A stretch of DNA of 64,000 nucleotides from contig NC_092862.1 of the NCBI RefSeq assembly GCF_032062135.1, positions 91,369,176-91,433,175 of the forward strand, read 5' to 3'. This DNA is from Pyxicephalus adspersus. Taxonomy: Eukaryota; Chordata; Amphibia; Anura; Pyxicephalidae. Each line of letters opens with the position of its first letter. Position 1 is the stretch's first letter. Position numbers and translations under genes: made by a program. Positions 23,102 through 33,799 of the stretch are shown piece after piece. The notes under the pieces are model-generated. The model ran no database searches, was not told the origin of the DNA, and saw only the letters and a program-made list of their open reading frames with translations.

Positions 23102-23460
23102 TTATCGATCATCCACAGTTGCTAGTACTGGTTGACTTTCAAAATCAAGGAGTACAACGCTTGCAGAGTGCAATTCATTTTGCAAATTGGCTCCATCATG
23201 TGAATACAGATAGAAAAGAACCATTTGACTAGTAGCTAGTGATATATGATGTCCATCAGTAGAAAATAAACAGCCAGTAATTTGGGCAGGCTTTATTTGG
23301 TTTTCAATGCGAACTGAAAATTCAACAAGCCTCCAAACAAGAGATTCAGCAGCTACTAAAAACACTTATTAGCTTTTTTGATTTTGAACTATTGTCCGGT
23401 GCAAATGCTATTTCTATATCCTTGGAACTCTTTTATGAAATTCTACCAGGATATACAAAA
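23102..23460 (-). pseudogene. Coding-like fragment of unrecognised protein, probable pseudogene or stray exon
   Basis: On the minus strand, 23365 to 23105 reads through 87 codons with strongly protein-like composition (FSVRIENQIKPAQITGCLF, TDGHHISLATSQMVLFYL, SASVVLLDFESQPVLATV). Just upstream a second frame, offset by one base, gives SSKDIEIAFAPDNSSKSKK and LISVF. The two look like one protein broken by a frameshift near 23360. The alternation of short beta-like stretches with D/G turns suggests a WD40 or other beta-propeller blade, but I cannot name the family. No splice sites, start codon or poly(A) tail could be assigned with confidence. Confidence 0.35.
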
Positions 23461-24315
23461 TGGAGGTGTAATCCTAGACATCTAAGAGTAGACATCTCAA
23501 CACCAGATTACCCAAAAAAAACATGAAGTTGTTCGATAACATTATCTACACCACTAATGCATTTCAGTAGTTTTAATTGAAGGGAAGAGGGATTTTTAAT
23601 CATAACAAAAAATGTAACACTAAAATAGGATACATGAAAGGAAAACAGAACAATTAGGCTAAAAGGATAGTAAAGAACAGAAGGAATCCCCAAAAACCAT
23701 TGTCTTAATTGGTCTGTATTGCAACAAATATAATGAAAGCAAAGAGCAATAAATACAATAGCAATGTCACATGAACTACTAGAAAATTGTAAATGTCAGG
23801 TTTGTTGAACTGACAAATCAATTGCCATTATAATATTGCATATTAGGTGTTTTAAAATGTAATCCTAAAACAATAAACTATTATGTTTATGCTGATACAG
23901 TTTTATGCGTGCTATTTTAAATCCGATTACTATTGTATCAAGTTTTATTATATAGACAGATGGGTGGCTTTTTACTGTGTAGGATCATATTTACCTTTTA
24001 TCAGTCATGTCAACACTGTCAATTATATTTACACAATATATGCTTAGACATAATATAGATTCTGCACATTGTGCAGTAGTAATTATTTTAATAAAAGGCA
24101 GAATAGGTGCAACAAAAGCTGTGTTAACATTTACAATTTTATGGTTAATGATAAACTTTAAAAGACACAAATGAATAAGGCTCTGTATTCATTAGTACAT
24201 CACTAAAATTATCCAAAATAAGCCAGCATGAACAGTTCTTTTGTAACAAATTAATTCAAACCTCATGCCATATCCCTATTAGATAGCAGATAAATGGTGA
24301 GGAAAATATTTTTTA

Positions 24316-24610
24316 TGGGGGACTTTTATGGGGAAGGCATATAATCAACCATATCTCACACGTATCAAAACATATATACTAAAATATAAATGTATTCAAC
24401 GTATGAATAACAATAAAAAAAACTTTTCATAAAAGCATTACATTGGTCTTGATGACTCCACCATAGTTAGTACAAATACATAGGCATTGAAAAATCGGTG
24501 CGTTCGTAATGCTTTTATGGAACGATTTTTATTGTAATTCTTGAATACATTTACATTTTAATGTTTTGATACGTGTGAGATTTGGTTAATTATATGCCAA
24601 AGTCCCCCAT
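24316..24610. mobile_element. Palindromic MITE, ~295 bp
   Basis: Left arm 24316-24441 and right arm 24506-24610 are imperfect reverse complements (tgggggactttta, ggcatataatcaacca, tctcacacgtatcaaaaca; and the mirror). The loop is about 64 bases. Whether the flanking 'ttta' and 'ttaa' are a target duplication is unclear. Confidence 0.6.
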
Positions 24611-24689
24611 TAAATGTATCTTTTAAATGTAGCCAGAATAAGTATCTGCATTTGACCTAGTATCAGCCTTTTGCAGTCCCTGTATAAAA

Positions 24690-24965
24690 TTGAGGTGGTG
24701 TATACTAAAAAAAGCATTCTGGCAGGAGGAGAAGGTAGATTTACAGAGAGATCAGCTCAATACAATGAAGCTTCTCTTTTTACTGGTTGTTGACGGGCTG
24801 GGGATGGTCCAGGAAGACCAGAGGACATCTAGTTGCAGAAAAAAATGCATAGGAGGGAATTGGATTGAATGTGAATTAGGCAGCAAAAGCTGTTTTTTAC
24901 TGGGTTTTATTATTATGTATATTGTTAATTTGGCTGCAGTTCTGCAAAAAAAAAATGGCTAAACA
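24690..24965. other. Open frame without recognised homology
   Basis: A 90-codon plus-strand frame begins at 24690 in sequence that looks like a dispersed repeat. The codon content is not convincing and no motif is recognised. Listed to account for the stretch; I do not call it a gene. Confidence 0.15.
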
Positions 24966-26381
24966 ATTCAATAGGCCAGGGAATGAGCTAGAGGTGGATC
25001 AGTTCACTCCTGAACAACTTTGATGTGCTAGGAAGAAGGCAATGAGATAGATGTTCTGATCATCTGAAATCAACTGAAATTTTTCATATGTATAACTGTT
25101 ATGGTCATAATAAAAAGCTTGGTTTTAAAGAGTTTGTTTCTGTTTAAAAGCAAAAAACTGTTGTTTTTTTTTATTTGATGAGTTGCAGTGTAAATTATGC
25201 TAAAGTTCATATATTTTGTTGGTTAAATTCACACATTTTACAAATTTTTAATTTTACCAGAATAGAAGTGGTATGAAAAGACACAAAATATCATTAGCAA
25301 ACAGAAAAAAATATACATCCTGTATTACTAAAACAGAGAATATTGCCTAGGGCCTTGTACATGCTGTACTGATCAGTGTGGTTCATCCTCATCTCAAACC
25401 TCTTAGCGAACACAATACAACACAGTTCAGCAGAGGCTAAATGCAATACATTTTATTATAATTAAATGAATCAGACATAGTTACACCTGTTTTTTCCTAA
25501 GCATCTTACATACAGGAAAAATTAAAGCAGCTTTAAAAAAGTGAAATAGCTGTGGGTGATCCAATAGTTTATGGCTAGATGGGATGATGATCTGATGTAC
25601 TATGATCGCAGATGCCCACTGAATGGATGCTGTCAGGTAAACAAAAATCAGGCAGGTTATCTTTAATCACCTCCTCCTCTCAGCACCATTCCGTGAGGGC
25701 TGCCAGAATGTTTCTCAACATCTGATCATGTTCTAAAGTCTAAAGGAAACAATTGAAAACAGTAAACGGTGGACATGGAAGTCATGATGACCAAGACTGA
25801 AACGAAAACCACTTTTAGGGCAGGAAAAAGCATTGTATTGTATAGCTAGATTCAAATGCTGATATAGAATTGCAATTTGTTCCTCTGACAGTAAACCATT
25901 TACTTGCTGTGTTGCTGTGTTTGGATATAGCTACATAAATCTTTGGCTTTAGTAGTTTATCATACTGTCCAATGAAACTGTTGAGGGTCATGATGTTAGA
26001 AAGACTACTTCCAGCCAGCCAGAAATCAAGAAGACATTAAATCTGTATGATTTTATTTACTTCCAAGAAAAATATACTTTCTATGCTTAAAAACTGGATG
26101 AAACTACATACAACTACAAATCAGAGCCTACATTTGACCAAAACCCACCAATTCAGCAAGGCAATATTTCAAACTGATTCTAAAAAAAAGATCCTATTTT
26201 AACTGATCATGCATTATTGTGGTTTGATTTGTTTGGGCTAATATTCTTCCTGAAGCCAGTATGAAAGATGATCTTGTTAATAAAAGGTAAGATGTTCAGG
26301 GAAATTATGGGGTGGGATACATATGAATCTGCATTCTGCTAACCTAATTATTACAATGTGCTGGACTACTTTGCATACCTG

Positions 26382-26398
26382 CCCCCCCCCCCCCCCCT
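26382..26398. repeat. Poly(C) run of 17
   Basis: A 17-base C homopolymer that can form i-motif/G-quadruplex structures, isolated in AT-rich DNA. Confidence 0.9.
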
Positions 26399-27457
26399 TG
26401 GTATTATATAAAGGATTTGAAACAGGTATGGTAAATGAGTTATAGCAAGAAATGGGCATATTTCAATTTTTAAGGAGGAATTTTTTAAACTTTGGAAACT
26501 TGATAAATAGTAATAAATAAACACACATACATGATAAAAATACCATATATCATAACATAAAATGTATTTTAACATATAAAAAATACATTTCTAGTAAAAC
26601 ACGGTGCATTAGCACATATTCTCACTACAAAATTAAAAATAACAAGGTTCACTTGGGGTTAAACGAAAGCAAACAATTTATATTTATTCAGCTGTACGTA
26701 TACATGGAAAAGCAACATATATGTCAATAAGATTCATCTATACACCCATTGATGCTACACTTTCTGGGAACACAGAGTGATGTATTTAATAAATGATGAA
26801 TTTAATAAATGATTCAAACCAAAAGAACACACCTGTTATAAATAAAAGTGAATTCCACCTTTTTCTTTATTTTTAGTAAGCATACCATAAGCAATGCCAG
26901 GTGGTTATGATATGTGGTAACGCCATATGTTTCCATGTAACCTTAAACAAGATGGGAGTACATTTTTCAGACAGGTTCATGTCTAAATTAACATTTTATG
27001 TAGAATCCACAACAGGTGATTAACATTTTTGTTGCTGTAAAAGTGAATTTTCATTTTTTGGAGCGTGCTAAAGAAGGAGCCACATAAAGTATATTGAGTG
27101 CTGTTTCAGCAAATATAGCTTGTCTGGGTCTATAAAGTTCTAGTTAACCCATGAATGCTACCATTTACTTTGATGAATTTAAATTTGTCTGGGTATACAA
27201 AAATAAGGGGAATTCAAGTGTTTTACATTTCACATCTTCAGTTTTACCCTATACCATATTACAATGTCTTTCTTTAAGTGCATAGAAGATGCAGGGTGAA
27301 GATGTTTAGTTTCTCATTATGGATACCTTTGTGGGTTTAGTGGATTACCACACCAATAGTTTTGGGATCCAAAAGTATTTATTGCAAAAAAAAAATTATT
27401 TTATTTTACAGCACTGCATAACATGTAGGCAATATATCAATTCTGTTTACTACTAAT

Positions 27458-27530
27458 AAAAAAAAAATATATATATATACATACACACATACACACACAC
27501 ACATATATACATATACACAGCACATACACA
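27458..27530. repeat. Mixed (A)n, (AT)n and (AC)n microsatellite
   Basis: Successive runs 'aaaaaaaa', 'atatatatat', 'acatacacac' and 'atatacat'. Confidence 0.9.
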
Positions 27531-28099
27531 TGTGTTTCCTTAATCCTGGTCATAGTATTTCCACCTGCTAGCCTGTAATTGACTACAGTGTATACTCAAC
27601 TACATTCTGCAATTTACATTTAACACTTGTATCTATTACTATTTTCAATAATTTATAATTATTTTATGAACAGAAATGTTTATAACATAATATTTTTTTA
27701 TGTATTTACGAAGCAGGAAATTAAATTCTCTAAGCATTCACTGTAGTTAATTGAATTGCTGTAATTTAAAACACGTGCACCAGGTAGATTCAGCTGTAGT
27801 GAATAGTTGTTGACTGTCATGTTTATTGCCTTTTTATAACTTATTGTTTTACCATTAATTTGTGTATGTTTATTTGCATGTCAAAACATCTGTTTAGCTT
27901 TTGTACTTTAGACAAGGCAGTTGTTTCCATACTTTATTATACTACCTACAGTTTTTTATCTAATATTTATTTATTTGTATTATTTACATTTAACAAGCCT
28001 ATTTTTAGTTACTGGTATTTTATGTTGAAACCTATATACCACTTTAATATTTACTTTATTTGTGTATCTAATAGTTAACAGTTGTTCATTATTTTTGTG

Positions 28100-28620
28100 A
28101 AATAATGCCTGATAAGATAATGCCAGCTCTGCATTCCACATCTTCCATAAATCAATAAAATATTGAGACTTTTTGATTGTGCTAGCTGCTTGGTTTCTGG
28201 CTTCAAACCTCACAAAGAACAAGCATGCAACAAGTGAAGCCAGACATTTAGACACACATCTGTGTTCCCTGACATAGATATAATACACATAAGCCAGAAA
28301 AGCTATGCAACAAGCATTTCCAGTAACTGATAAGCCTGAAAGGCATGTATTTCCCTCTTGACAAGTTGCATTTTAGTTACATAAACATGAATTGTCTAGC
28401 CATAAGAAGTGGATTTGATTGCCTTGCCTTCATATCTATCTGCTGACCTTACTAAAAACCCAATCCAGCTAATAATGACTCAATGGCCAGCTTTGACATT
28501 AACACTGATTCTTTCCGGTGACAATAATAGGTTTCACTAAATAAAAGACTAATAATGCAGTTTATCATTTGTATTTGAGTAGTCAGGACTACCGACTCAG
28601 GGCAATAAACTGACCATGGT
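28100..28620. promoter_or_regulatory. Candidate conserved noncoding element, DDC intron 1, ~0.7-1.2 kb inside the promoter
   Basis: Repeat-free, with balanced composition and words such as 'tgataagataatgcc' (GATA-type), 'ccagctaataatgac' and 'gcattttagttacataaac'. Its position just 3' of the proposed DDC exon 1 would fit an intronic enhancer. No conservation data are available; low confidence. Confidence 0.2.
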
Positions 28621-29323
28621 GGATCTAAATACCTTTAAACATGCTACTATACCATACCAATATGAAAGGCAACAGACTTTTTTCTAATTCGTGGATGAAA
28701 ACTAGTTCTGCTGCAGGTTTATAACATCAAAATAAAAAACAAATACCATTGCTTCCATAAAACACTTCAAGCATTATTAGAAATTGGTAATGGTGGTAAG
28801 ACAAGTCTCCGACTTGTATATTACCTAAAGAACGTTTGCTGAAGATCGCACATCATTTTAGGATTTTATAATCCTACAGAGGAACTACAAAGAAACAAAA
28901 CTACTAATAAAAAGTGCAAAGTTTTAGTTTTTTTTTATAATACAAGAAAGAGTCTAAAAAAAAATATCAGTTTTTCTTTTATTATTCCCCTAATTGTGCA
29001 AAAATAACTAAATAAAAAATGAAGGCTGACTGTTATGCTGTCAGAAAAGTATACTTTGCATGTAAAAAAAATGTAACTTTCTCTAACAGACCACATGTGA
29101 GAACTGATTGGAGTCTCCAAGTCTATTATTAGCTGTCACAATTAAACTTAAAAAAAAAAATTAATGGAGAATTAAGTTGGCTAGACATGATATATGGAAG
29201 CAGCAGCGCTTATCATATACAAATGAACAGAAAAGCTTGAGGCATGGAGAGTTGATGTAATCCAGTTATTTATCTTCTTGGGATTAGGCACAAAGCTGCT
29301 AGGTAAGAGAGAATGTTACTTAC

Positions 29324-29368
29324 AGTTTATGTAAATCTCTTAGCTCTTCAGCAGTTCCCCTCTGAGAT
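29324..29368 (-). other. DDC: Putative noncoding exon 1 (5'UTR) of DDC
   Basis: About 45 bases run from a predicted start near 29366-29372 to a strong donor. The minus strand reads ATAAACT followed by GTAAGT (29318-29323). The exon carries no ATG-initiated frame of note. It would splice over about 15 kb to the acceptor at 14149, joining a 5'UTR to the 17 UTR bases before the ATG. DDC genes are known to have noncoding, tissue-alternative first exons; whether this is the neuronal or the peripheral one cannot be told. The assignment to DDC is inferred from position, strand and promoter grammar. Confidence 0.5.
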
Positions 29369-29470
29369 GTGATGCTCTGGTTAAGCAGCTCTCACTATAT
29401 AGCCAGCATATCCACTCCCCTCTGGCCAATCAGAAACACTGCATGTCATTCAGCACTCATCTGCAGCATC
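29369..29470 (-). promoter_or_regulatory. DDC: Putative core promoter of DDC: TATA box and inverted CCAAT
   Basis: On the minus strand a TATATA box lies at 29396-29401 (context GGCTATATAGTGAG). A CCAAT/ATTGG element lies at 29426-29430, about 30 bases further upstream. The spacing to an initiator-like CATCACATC at about 29366-29374 is 25-30 bases, as expected for a TATA promoter. No other combination of CCAAT, TATA and consensus donor was seen near it. An unrelated minor gene is the alternative. Confidence 0.5.
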
Positions 29471-30690
29471 TCTCAAATGTAAAAGCCACCTCTTGTACTG
29501 TAGAAACATATGCTTGTTGTGTCATCATTTTAACAAAGTCAGGGCCGAACATAATTAAGTTACGTTACTGATTCTACAGTGGTAAAATATTTGGTATGGG
29601 TCTAGCTACAGCATATATTCATTTCATTCAATCTATATTTTTCTGCTTTGATTTACTAAAGCATATCCACTGCTTGGGAAGGTGAATTTTAATTTAAATA
29701 AAGTGAAGATGTATTAACTTTAAATACCCTGTCATGAAATACCCATAAAAAAAAAATGATAGAATAGTAAGAACTTTCTTTGTAAGGTGAATATTCTCTA
29801 CTTAATTAGTAAATCAGTAAGGCTGATTTATATGGCAGAAATGAAAAAGCAAAAATGGAAGAATGTACAAAGACACATACTGGGGATGATTTTCTAAAGG
29901 AGTGGAGTTCATTTTCCTTTAATTTATTTAGTTCTGTGAATCGTTATAGGTGACAACTCTAAACTTTTAAAATACATTAAAAAAAGACCTGGGTACGTGA
30001 CAGTACTTCAGTACTCCTCATTTAGTTTCATTCACTACAGGATCAACAGGTGAATCAAACACAGTTTGGCAAATAAACAGGCAAATACTTTTACATGCTT
30101 GAAAACGAAGATGAACCCTTCCACACTAAAACTCAGTAAGTGAGTAAAGGTAATATTTTAATATTAATATTTAGATTTGCTTCAGTTACCACTCTTGGGT
30201 GCTTATTAGCAAGTATAGGCAGTAACTGCTTGGTGAAATAATGCTTTGCAGACATTTGCAAATGCTTCTGGAAATGGTTTTTGCTCTCCATTATGAGGAT
30301 CTGTGCAGACACCCTGGCAAGTTCTTCATTACACACAAATGACAACTGCCATCTTTGATCATCGGTTGCAGCTGCTGACCCCGCATCTCACCATGCAGAG
30401 AACACAGTTAAAGGATCCTATTAGTCCTTCAGTAAGACTGATGTTTACTCTATGGTCCTAACACCCTTATAAAGAACTTCCATCAGCAGAAGGAGAACTG
30501 GCATGCCAATACTATATATTGTTGTCACCAACCCAGTCAGCACATTCATGGATTTCCTTATACAGCGAGTACATCACTTATATTAATTATTAAACACATC
30601 AACATTTTTCTCAGTAAACATATTTAAATGGGCTGTTGACTTGAAATTTACACCAGATGTCAGTAACAGCCCAAGTAATTCAAGACATTA
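29471..30690. other. Upstream flank of the proposed DDC promoter
   Basis: AT-rich, with no assigned element. A 70-codon minus-strand frame at 30133-30345 (with 'SAKHYFTKQLLPILANKHP') has a slightly protein-like look but no flanking support. It may be a repeat remnant. Confidence 0.3.
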
Positions 30691-30691
30691 T

Positions 30692-30940
30692 TATTATTGC
30701 TATTATTACACATTTTTATAGTGCTAACATATTATGCAGCGCTTTACAAAGTCCATAGTCATGTCACTAGCTGCCCCTCAATGTCAATCTAATGTCTCTT
30801 CCTCAATCATATGTCTTTAATACAGACTAGGGGTAATTTTTGAGGGAAGCCAATTAACTTAACCCCAAACAGGGAGAACCTGCAAACTTTATGCAGATAG
30901 TGCCCCAGCCGAGGTTCGAACCTGGTATGTGCCACCCACA
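30692..30940 (+). repeat. SINE-like dispersed repeat, second copy
   Basis: Same family and orientation as 7471-8050: ATT run, 'gcagcgctttacaaagtcc', 'catagtcatgtcactagctg', 'gccaattaacttaacc', 'agggagaacctgcaaac' and the B-box-like 'gaggttcgaacctgg'. The middle is slightly deleted. Confidence 0.7.
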
Positions 30941-31514
30941 TTGAAGCAAAAAAGTCCATAAATTATGTTATGTGTAATAAAGTGGAATGGCACAGGATAA
31001 AGGTATTGGACACACTAAAATGTGTTTATTACCTAATAGAAAAGCCTTAGTTGGTAATACCAACTTCAAGATGCCTCCTGCTCATGTGTGATTTTGGTCC
31101 ATTTTTCAACCTAAACGTCCTTTTTTCTGAAAAAAAACACTAGGCAACACAACCGCCTATATTAAAAAATAAAAAAATTAGGCTATTCATTTTAGAAGAG
31201 TAGTTTAATTGCAGCAACCACTTGAAAAAAATGTCCGAACTAACAGGTCTTAATACAAACGTAAATCTTTTTAATATGTGTGAAATATTCAATGATATTT
31301 TAGCTATCACAGCATACCTGTAACCCTACCTATGTAACACCATAAGAACATTCACACATAATAGTACAAGAAAAAAAAAAAAGTGTGTTGAATGCCAGGA
31401 TTAATATGTGAAATAGCATATAAATTATGTGGAATAGCATAAAGACCTATAACTTTTCATCACTACCTTGTAATCTGTAAATTTTAGATCTACTTAATGG
31501 GTTATGTGCACATT

Positions 31515-31618
31515 CTCACAGTCTATTTAATGTACAGCTCTGCATAATATGTTGGTGCTATATAAATCCTGTTTAATATTACTATTATTATTATTATTAT
31601 TAATAAAAATAAAATAAT
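31515..31618 (-). repeat. SINE-like repeat end with ATT microsatellite
   Basis: Reverse-oriented end of the same family ('tgcataatatgttggtgcta', 'tataaatcctgtttaatatt') followed by (ATT)n. Confidence 0.6.
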
Positions 31619-31628
31619 AAAACTAATA

Positions 31629-32082
31629 CAGGTAGTCCCTAAGATAAGGACATCCAACATACGGACGACTCATAGATACGAACGGGCTTCCATGCTCGCC
31701 TGTGCAGGACAGAGGTTTGATGGGGGGAGGGGGCAGTTCTCATGACTTGCAGAAAAAAAAACTTTTGCTCTACTGCAACTTTTGTAACTCTTTAATGTCC
31801 AAGACAAACTCTGCAGTTGTTTCTTTTTGCATATCAACGCACAGCTTGCTCCAGAAGTTAATGAATGTCTAGGCTACATAAAGTTTTTTCTTCTTGCTTT
31901 GTGTTTACTCACAGTGAGGATTTTATACAATAACTGACATCATGCTGCCTAATAATATGTTGAGGCAAACATCTGTCCTAATTGCATTTATTAAAATAAT
32001 GTACCTGTTTAGACTTACATACAAATTCAACTTAAGAACAAACCTACAGACTCTATCTCATATGTAACCTGGGGACTACCTG
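31629..32082 (+). mobile_element. Tigger-like (pogo/TcMar) MITE, 454 bp
   Basis: The left terminus 'caggtagtccctaagataag' is mirrored by the right terminus 'ggggactacctg', preceded by 'atgtaacct'. The left flank is TA and the right flank TT, fitting a TA target with one change. The internal sequence is A/T-rich with no transposase frame. The CAGGTAGTCC terminus is the kind seen in vertebrate pogo-derived repeats, known by pattern. Confidence 0.65.
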
Positions 32083-33520
32083 TTAATGTCTGTATACTCT
32101 GGTCAACTGCTACTCTGATATTCAAAATATTTTTAACAGATTAGATATAAATCCAATAAAACCATTGATTCAAACAAAATGTGTAAATTGACTCGCAGAA
32201 AGAAGTGGATTCCCTTCCCTTTGTTAAAAGCAACAAAAAAACAAAAAAACACTTTTTAGACTTGGTTATCTAGGACAACCTGGTTAACTTTTAATTTGAC
32301 CTACATCAGTATGCTAACCAAGTTTCTCACAAATACACAACGTGTATACCCTTTAAAACATACTGCAGTGCTTAATTCTGTAAATTTTGTTTCTTTTTAT
32401 CCTCTCATATTATAAGCAGTTCAGTTGATACATGCCCTTTTTTCAGCACAGCATTCATATGAACTGAAACCACAGATCTTAAGCCTTGTTTTTGAATTGG
32501 AACTACATTGGGCAGTGCAGGACAATGCCTCTGGTGTAAATGAGCGCCAATTATTTTATGACTTATTTTAACTTTCTTCTCACTAAAATCTCAAAGTCAG
32601 AATGATATACTGTTAAAGCATTTTCTCATACAAACTGTATTTAATACTACAACCCCCAAAGAGTTCATACTTCATTTTCAAATACTAACCTATGGACTTA
32701 TTATTGCAGGTTAGTGAAAGCACTGGACAACAATAAATAAGGAAGGAACAAAAAGGCTATAAATTTAAAACTATTTCCTCTGGACCTTTTTCCCAAAGTA
32801 GGGATAAGTAGCACATTTTTGCTGAAAACACTTTCATGTTTACTCCGCTATGGCTTTTCTGTTTTAATCAAATATTTTATGTACATATTAGTAAACCCAA
32901 TTTGTATCTGGCCAACTATTTTAGAGAAATACACAGCTTTAGATATATTCTAGGATTTATTGGGCTCCACAGAATATGATTTATAATACCCAACATTTAA
33001 AAATCCTAATGAATAACACACAAGCTGTAGGTCTGTTCCTATCCTCTTCAGTGTTACTGATGAGTAAAAAAAAAAAAAAAAAATTACAATAAAATACATT
33101 TATTGATAAATTAACAATTACAGAACTGCATTAAAAAAGTTTATTTTATATATGCCTACAGCTAAGTTTTATAGGAACTTTTATTAAAAGCCTTATTAAA
33201 AAGCATTATTTTGTTGCTAGTCCTCTAGTAAACCTTCAGGCTTGAATCCTATTTTGATCAACAAGGATCAGGCAAGATTTATTTGTTGAAAGCAGGATGT
33301 AGTCCCATGACAGCAATAGATTTAATTGATGTTCTAAATAGGACACTTACTCACTCACGCAGGCATAACTTATTTTTCACTATTTTAAAACAACATGAAT
33401 TTTTTAATAGTATATAATATTAGATGAATTTCTTGCAGTCAGGCAATTTATAGTAAGTATCTTTTGCACCTGCAGTGAAACACACTGACTCAAGGAGTCA
33501 AAATTTGATTTATTATTACT
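32083..33520. other. Intergenic AT-rich stretch, nothing recognised
   Basis: Contains an A-run near 33066-33082 and no coding or transposon signature that I can support. Confidence 0.5.
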
Positions 33521-33524
33521 ATTA

Positions 33525-33640
33525 AAAATAATAAACAGGATTTATTTAGCGCTAACATATTACCACACGCTGTACATTAAATAGGGACTGTAAAGCTGGT
33601 AAGATGCATGAGAGAGCACTGGGGCAAATATTTTAAAACC
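33525..33640 (+). repeat. SINE-like repeat fragment
   Basis: 'aataataaacaggatttatttagcgctaacatattac' followed by 'gctgtacattaaatagg' matches the start of the family at 30692. Confidence 0.55.
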
Positions 33641-33799
33641 TCTTTGGTTGATTCACAGTGATAAAAATCAGCGGGGTCGTCTTATGTTGCTATGACATAA
33701 AATTGCTATTTGACTTGGCCAAAACAGCCAATTCGGTTACAATGATCTAATTTGCCCTTTAGGAAACAATACTGTAAAGTAAAATGAGCCAAGGTAATG

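Larger units (their letters stand above)
14149..29323 (-). other. DDC: DDC intron 1 (about 15 kb), repeat-rich
   Basis: The interval between the exon 2 acceptor and the proposed exon 1 donor. Named elements inside it are listed separately. Unassigned stretches of more than 300 bases are 14150-14640, 15834-16210, 16400-18850, 20039-20780, 21140-22558, 23520-24310 and 24960-28100. All are AT-rich with simple homopolymer runs and show no coding signature that I can support. The extent depends on the exon 1 call. Confidence 0.6.

Noticed and set aside
27980..28288. 102-codon minus-strand frame near the DDC promoter
   Set aside because: Low-complexity composition, no splice support; overlaps a candidate noncoding element instead.
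30133..30345. 70-codon minus-strand frame with plausible composition
   Set aside because: No homology recognised and no exon boundaries. Kept only as a note in the flank entry.
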